In this document: positions 60,398 to 64,000 of the stretch, piece by piece | Layout of the letters: each line of letters begins with the position of its first letter | Numbering within the stretch: position 1 is the first letter of the stretch | Assembly: GCA_025992705.1 (NCBI GenBank) | Contig: DAJPGJ010000001.1 | Coordinates: 992,001-1,056,000, forward strand | DNA length: 64,000 bases | Reading direction: 5' to 3' | DNA from: Coriobacteriaceae bacterium | GTDB taxonomy: Bacteria > Actinomycetota > Coriobacteriia > Coriobacteriales > QAMH01 | Translations under genes and position numbers: made by a program | The notes under the pieces: model-generated | What the model saw: only the letters and a program-made list of their open reading frames with translations | Told to the model about the DNA's origin: nothing | Databases searched by the model: none

Positions 60398-61216
60398 ATG
60401 AAACTTGTCGAAATCACATCTTTGGACCAGGGTGAGCTGGACGTGTACGCACGTCTTACCGAGGCCCAGCTGCGTAACAGACTCGAGCCGGAAAAGGGCA
60501 TCTTTATTGCCGAGTCGCCCAAGGTCATAGTGCGTGCGCTCGATGCTGGCATGCAACCGCTCTCGCTGCTCATGGATCGTTCGCATCTCGATGGCTGCGC
60601 CGATCTCATCGCGGCTTGTGGCGATGTTCCCGTTTACACGGGTCCTACAGACATGCTCAAGAGCCTTACGGGCTTCGAGCTGACGCGCGGCGTGCTATGC
60701 GCCATGCGGCGTCCCCAGCTGCCCGAGGTCGAAGAATTGCTTGCCGGTGCGCGTCGCATTGCCGTACTCGAGGGGATCGTCGATCATACGAACGTCGGCG
60801 CCATCTTTCGCTCTGCTGCCGCACTCGAGGTCGATGCGGTCCTCGTGACGCCGACTTGCTGCGACCCGCTCTATCGTCGAGCAGTGCGCGTGTCGATGGG
60901 CACGGTCTTTCAGATTCCGTGGACGCGCATCGGAGATGCGGCAGGTGATTGGCCGCAGGCGGGCATGGAGCGCTTGCATGGACTCGGGTTCAAGACGGCT
61001 GCTTTCGCATTGAGCGATGAGTCAGTGCCTCTCGACGATGCGGCGCTTAACGCCGAGGAGAAGCTCGCGATGATATTCGGGACCGAAGGTGATGGACTGG
61101 CTCCCGCGACGATTGCGCGTTGCGATTACACGGTGCGCATCCCGATGGCGCATGGCGTCGACTCGCTCAACGTCGCCGCCGCAAGCGCTGTCGCGTTCTG
61201 GCAGCTCTGCAGATAG
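60398..61216 (+). CDS. TrmH/SpoU-family RNA 2'-O-methyltransferase
   Basis: 272 residues. An N-terminal substrate-binding domain (GIFIAESPKVIVRALDAG) precedes the SPOUT knot: VLEGIVDHTNVGAIFRSAAAL (motif 1), GTEGDGL (motif 2) and IPMAHGVDSLNVAAASAVAF (motif 3). It methylates a ribose in tRNA or rRNA; the target nucleotide is not predictable here. Confidence 0.93.
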   Translation: MKLVEITSLDQGELDVYARLTEAQLRNRLEPEKGIFIAESPKVIVRALDAGMQPLSLLMDRSHLDGCADLIAACGDVPVYTGPTDMLKSLTGFELTRGVLCAMRRPQLPEVEELLAGARRIAVLEGIVDHTNVGAIFRSAAALEVDAVLVTPTCCDPLYRRAVRVSMGTVFQIPWTRIGDAAGDWPQAGMERLHGLGFKTAAFALSDESVPLDDAALNAEEKLAMIFGTEGDGLAPATIARCDYTVRIPMAHGVDSLNVAAASAVAFWQLCR

Positions 61217-61225
61217 GGAAGTGTG

Positions 61226-61966
61226 ATGGGTACGTTTTCCGGCAAGACCGTTATCGTGCGCGGATGTGACGCGCAGGCAAGCATGGCGCATGCCATCGCC
61301 GTTGGCTTTGCGGCGCAAGGCGCCAATATCGTGGCCGTCGGACCGCATGCGAGCGTGAATGACTTTGCCCGGTCGCTTACCGATGAGACGGGTGCCGAGG
61401 TCATGGCATTGCGCGTTGCGCATGAGGACACGCCAGCTGTGCGCAAGGCCACGCAGGATATCGTGAATCGTTTCGGTCGTATCGACGTGCTCGTGAACTG
61501 CTCGCTCGTCGCGCGTGCCGAGCTCTTGAGTGCAACACGCGACGAAGATCTCGAGCGTGCCTTCTCGAACTGTACTATCGAGGCCTTTGCCTGGATGCGT
61601 GAGTGCCGTCCGCACTTGGCTGCCGTGCACGGATCGATTATTAACCTTGGCTCGCGGATGGCGATGCAGGGTCAGCCCGGCCTTGGCATGCTGGCGGCCG
61701 CGGTCGAGGCGCTTGCCGGTCTCAGCCGTGTTGCTGCACGGGAATGGCTCGAAGATGGCATTACCGTCAACGTCGTTTGCGCACGGGCGGCGACTGCGCA
61801 GTTCGAGCGTTGGGCACGTGAGTTCCCCGATGCGCAGGATGAGGCGCTTTCGTCTCTGGGATGCGATGCGCTCTCCACGTCATATGATAGTCTCGTGGAT
61901 ACGTGTCTCTTTCTCGCGGATGAGGCGGGACATCATGTCACGGGCCAGGTGCTCGAGGCATCGTAG
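61226..61966 (+). CDS. degenerate SDR-fold protein (pseudo-enzyme)
   Basis: 246 residues with an overall SDR/FabI-like fold (RIDVLVNCS, SIINLGSRMAM, GITVNVV, VTGQVLEAS). Key positions are lost. The Gly-rich TGxxxGxG becomes RGCDAQASM. S143 is kept, but the positions 13 and 17 residues later, where Tyr and Lys should be, hold L156 and V160. Dehydrogenase activity is therefore unlikely, and a binding or regulatory role is possible. Start ATG 61226 follows GGGAAG; GTG 61223 is an alternative. Lies between a methyltransferase and exonuclease III genes. Confidence 0.8.
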   Translation: MGTFSGKTVIVRGCDAQASMAHAIAVGFAAQGANIVAVGPHASVNDFARSLTDETGAEVMALRVAHEDTPAVRKATQDIVNRFGRIDVLVNCSLVARAELLSATRDEDLERAFSNCTIEAFAWMRECRPHLAAVHGSIINLGSRMAMQGQPGLGMLAAAVEALAGLSRVAAREWLEDGITVNVVCARAATAQFERWAREFPDAQDEALSSLGCDALSTSYDSLVDTCLFLADEAGHHVTGQVLEAS

Positions 61967-61984
61967 ATTTGAGGGGTTGATTGC

Positions 61985-62746
61985 ATGAAGTTCGTATCGT
62001 GGAACGTCAATGGTCTGCGTGCTGTTGCCAAGAAGGGCTTCGACGATATCTTCCGCGCATTCGACGCGGACATCTTCGCCATACAGGAAACCAAGCTCCA
62101 GGAGGGACAATCTCCGCTCGATTACGATGACTACTACGAGTATTGGAGCTATGCGGAAAAGAAGGGCTATTCGGGCACGGCCGTCTTCTCGAAGGTCGAG
62201 CCCCTTGCCGTCTCCTACGGTATCGGCGACAGCCGCTTCGACTGCGAGGGACGTAGCATCACGCTCGAATTCGAGAGCTTCTACTTCGTCTGCGTCTACA
62301 CGCCCAACGCGCAGCACGAGCTCGCACGCATCGACTACCGTTGCGATTTCGAGGACTGTTTTCGCGAGTACTTGGCTGGGCTTGCGGCGAAGAAGGGTAT
62401 CGTGGTCTGCGGTGACATGAATGTGGCGCACGAGCCCATCGACTTGGCGCGTCCCAAGGAGAACATCGGCAACGCCGGCTTTTCCGACGAGGAGCGCGGC
62501 AAGTTCGATGAGCTCTTGGCAAACGGCTTCGTCGATACCTTCCGGCTGCTTCATCCCGATACTACGGACGCTTACTCTTGGTGGAGCTATCGCATGAAGG
62601 CCCGCGAGCGCAATGTCGGGTGGCGCATCGACTACTTCCTCGTGAGCGATTCGCTCAAGGACCGCGTCGTCGAGGCAGATATCGAATCCGATATCTTCGG
62701 CAGCGACCACTGCCCCGTCTCCCTCGTGCTCGATATTGACGAGTAG
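61985..62746 (+). CDS. xth: exodeoxyribonuclease III / AP endonuclease
   Basis: Base-excision repair nuclease of the ExoA/APE1 family, 253 residues. Motifs: FVSWNVNGLRA with the first metal-binding Asn, IFAIQETKLQ (catalytic Glu), SGTAVFSK, CGDMNVAHEPIDLA (Asp and Asn), YSWWSYR, GWRIDYFLVS, and SDHCPVSL (catalytic His). Confidence 0.95.
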   Translation: MKFVSWNVNGLRAVAKKGFDDIFRAFDADIFAIQETKLQEGQSPLDYDDYYEYWSYAEKKGYSGTAVFSKVEPLAVSYGIGDSRFDCEGRSITLEFESFYFVCVYTPNAQHELARIDYRCDFEDCFREYLAGLAAKKGIVVCGDMNVAHEPIDLARPKENIGNAGFSDEERGKFDELLANGFVDTFRLLHPDTTDAYSWWSYRMKARERNVGWRIDYFLVSDSLKDRVVEADIESDIFGSDHCPVSLVLDIDE

Positions 62747-62802
62747 GCATCAGCATACGCCCGCGGTCCCGCGGCATTATCTGTCTGCGGTATCATGTGT
62801 CC

Positions 62803-64000
62803 ATGGATAGCTCGATGGACACGCTCTTCAGCGAAGTAGATGGGCAGACGCGCTTTGCGGCGGCTCCGCTTGCCGTGCGCATGCGTCCGCGCACGCTCAA
62901 CGAGATCGTCGGCCAGGAAGATGCGGTTGGCAAGGACACCTGGCTCAGACGCGCGATTGCCAACGACACGCTTTCCTCGGTCATTCTCTTCGGTCCTGCG
63001 GGCACGGGCAAGACATCCATCGCGCATGTCATCGCCAATTCCACGAACGCCGCCTTTGTCGAGGTTTCGGCCGTTTCGGGTACGGTGGCAGACCTGCGGC
63101 GCGAGATCAAGGCGGCAGAGGAGCGGCTTCTTGCCTTCAAGCGTCGCACCATCCTCTTCATTGACGAGATTCACCGCTTCTCGCGCTCGCAACAGGATGC
63201 CCTGCTGCACGCCGTCGAAGATCGCATCGTAATCCTGGTTGGCGCGACGACGGAGAATCCCTTCTTCGAGGTCAACTCGGCGCTCATCTCTCGCTCGCGC
63301 ATCGTCGAGCTCAAGCCCATCGGCAATCACGGCATCAAGATGCTCGTCAAGCGTGCGCTCGAGGACGAGCGTGGCCTTGCCGACGAGTACGAGATTACCG
63401 ATGATGCGCTCAACGCCATCGTCATCACTGCAGGTGGCGATGCCCGTACGGCGCTCACGACGCTCGAGATCGCGGCCGCCGTCACGGAGCCGGGGGAGAA
63501 GATCGATGTCGAGCAGGTTCGTGAGGCATCGCCGCGCCGCCAGCTTCCCTACGACAAGGATGGCGACACGCACTACGACGTCATCTCGGCCTTCATCAAG
63601 TCGATGCGGGGCAGCGACCCTGATGCGACCGTCTACTGGCTTGCGCGCATGATCGAGGGCGGAGAGGATCCGCGCTTCATCGCGCGCCGCATCTTCATTC
63701 TGGCAAGTGAGGATGTGGGCCTTGCCGACCCGCGTGCGATTACGATCGCCGCGGCGGCATTCAAGTCGGCCGAGAGCATCGGGTACCCCGAATGCCGCAT
63801 CAACCTGGCCGAAGCGGCCATCTACATGGCGCTTGCCCCCAAATCCAACGCGGCCTACCTCGCCATCGACGCCGCACTCAAGGAGGTGCGCGAAGGCCCG
63901 TTACGTAGCGTTCCGCCCCACCTGCGCGACCGTCATCGTCCCGGCTCCGAGAATTACGGCACCTATCTGTATCCCCATGACTACCCGAATGCCCAGGTCG
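62803..64000 (+). CDS. rarA: replication-associated recombination protein RarA (partial, 3' end cut)
   Basis: AAA+ ATPase (MgsA/RarA/WRNIP1) acting at stalled forks. I translated from ATG 62803 and the frame is open to the window edge (399 codons). Walker A FGPAGTGKTS (about 63-72), Walker B ILFIDEIHRF, sensor 1 GATTENPFFEV, arginine region ISRSRIVELK, and the RarA-specific C-terminal helices (EGGEDPRFIARR, SEDVGLADPRA) are present. It is missing roughly the last 40 residues. There is no SD, and a TATCAT lies 6 nt before the ATG, so the message may be leaderless. Confidence 0.93.
   Translation, partial: MDSSMDTLFSEVDGQTRFAAAPLAVRMRPRTLNEIVGQEDAVGKDTWLRRAIANDTLSSVILFGPAGTGKTSIAHVIANSTNAAFVEVSAVSGTVADLRREIKAAEERLLAFKRRTILFIDEIHRFSRSQQDALLHAVEDRIVILVGATTENPFFEVNSALISRSRIVELKPIGNHGIKMLVKRALEDERGLADEYEITDDALNAIVITAGGDARTALTTLEIAAAVTEPGEKIDVEQVREASPRRQLPYDKDGDTHYDVISAFIKSMRGSDPDATVYWLARMIEGGEDPRFIARRIFILASEDVGLADPRAITIAAAAFKSAESIGYPECRINLAEAAIYMALAPKSNAAYLAIDAALKEVREGPLRSVPPHLRDRHRPGSENYGTYLYPHDYPNAQV

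Overview
The window is about 60% GC chromosomal DNA from a high-GC Gram-positive anaerobe, most probably a gut member of Actinomycetota class Coriobacteriia. This is inferred from several things. The division cluster carries SepF and DivIVA but no ftsA. The central metabolism looks strictly anaerobic (ferredoxin-dependent 2-oxoacid oxidoreductase, rubrerythrin). The murein ligase MurE has a meso-diaminopimelate signature, and cell-wall-binding and transglutaminase-like secreted proteins of a kind common in that class are present. No 16S or other taxonomic marker lies in the window, so genus is not called.

Layout. 1-1224: 3' two thirds of a class III fructose-1,6-bisphosphatase on the minus strand, cut by the window edge. 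1225-18209: a complete division/cell-wall (dcw) cluster, mraZ-rsmH-ftsL-ftsI-murE-murF-mraY-murD-ftsW-murG-murC-ftsQ-[SDR]-ftsZ, with a promoter whose spacer carries MraZ boxes. 18209-22811: the usual post-ftsZ block pgeF-yggS-sepF-proC-yggT-divIVA-DUF167. 23095-23458: RNase P RNA. 23468-25432: two secreted cysteine peptidases on the minus strand (C39-like; Tat-exported NlpC/P60). 25689-27786: an Hpt protein and a REC-GGDEF-EAL protein with a degenerate GGDEF site. 27960-36296: a metabolic module in which two XRE-cupin regulator plus AMP-forming acyl-CoA ligase pairs bracket a P-loop ATPase and a four-subunit 2-oxoacid:ferredoxin oxidoreductase. 36297-41568: an accessory island with a serine recombinase, a 118-bp segment bounded by perfect 22-bp inverted repeats, and a five-gene envelope operon (three zinc-ribbon membrane proteins, a lipoprotein amidase, a lipoprotein M15 peptidase). 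41610-44662: comEC and comEA (minus). 44896-45060: tRNA-Gln and tRNA-Glu. 45253-48388: a secreted transglutaminase-like gene split inside its signal peptide by an IS256-like element with an 8-bp target duplication. 48413-51913: an O-acyltransferase pair (MBOAT plus AlgJ/AlgX-like) and a lipoprotein. 51938-64000: housekeeping genes holA, rpsT, lepA, dusB, hemW, dnaJ, metA, rubrerythrin, a TrmH-type methyltransferase, a degenerate SDR, exonuclease III and rarA (cut by the right edge).

How it fits together. Much of the window builds, divides, decorates and trims the cell envelope. The most interesting part is 36590-41568. A small serine recombinase lies 29 bp upstream of inverted repeats that end 14 bp before the start codon of the envelope operon, with the ribosome-binding site just outside the right repeat. 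That geometry is what an invertible, phase-variable promoter would look like. Other notable signals are an in-frame palindromic insertion in hemW, the exactly reconstructable IS insertion at 45305-46713, and an MraZ operator placed between the -35 and -10 of the dcw promoter.
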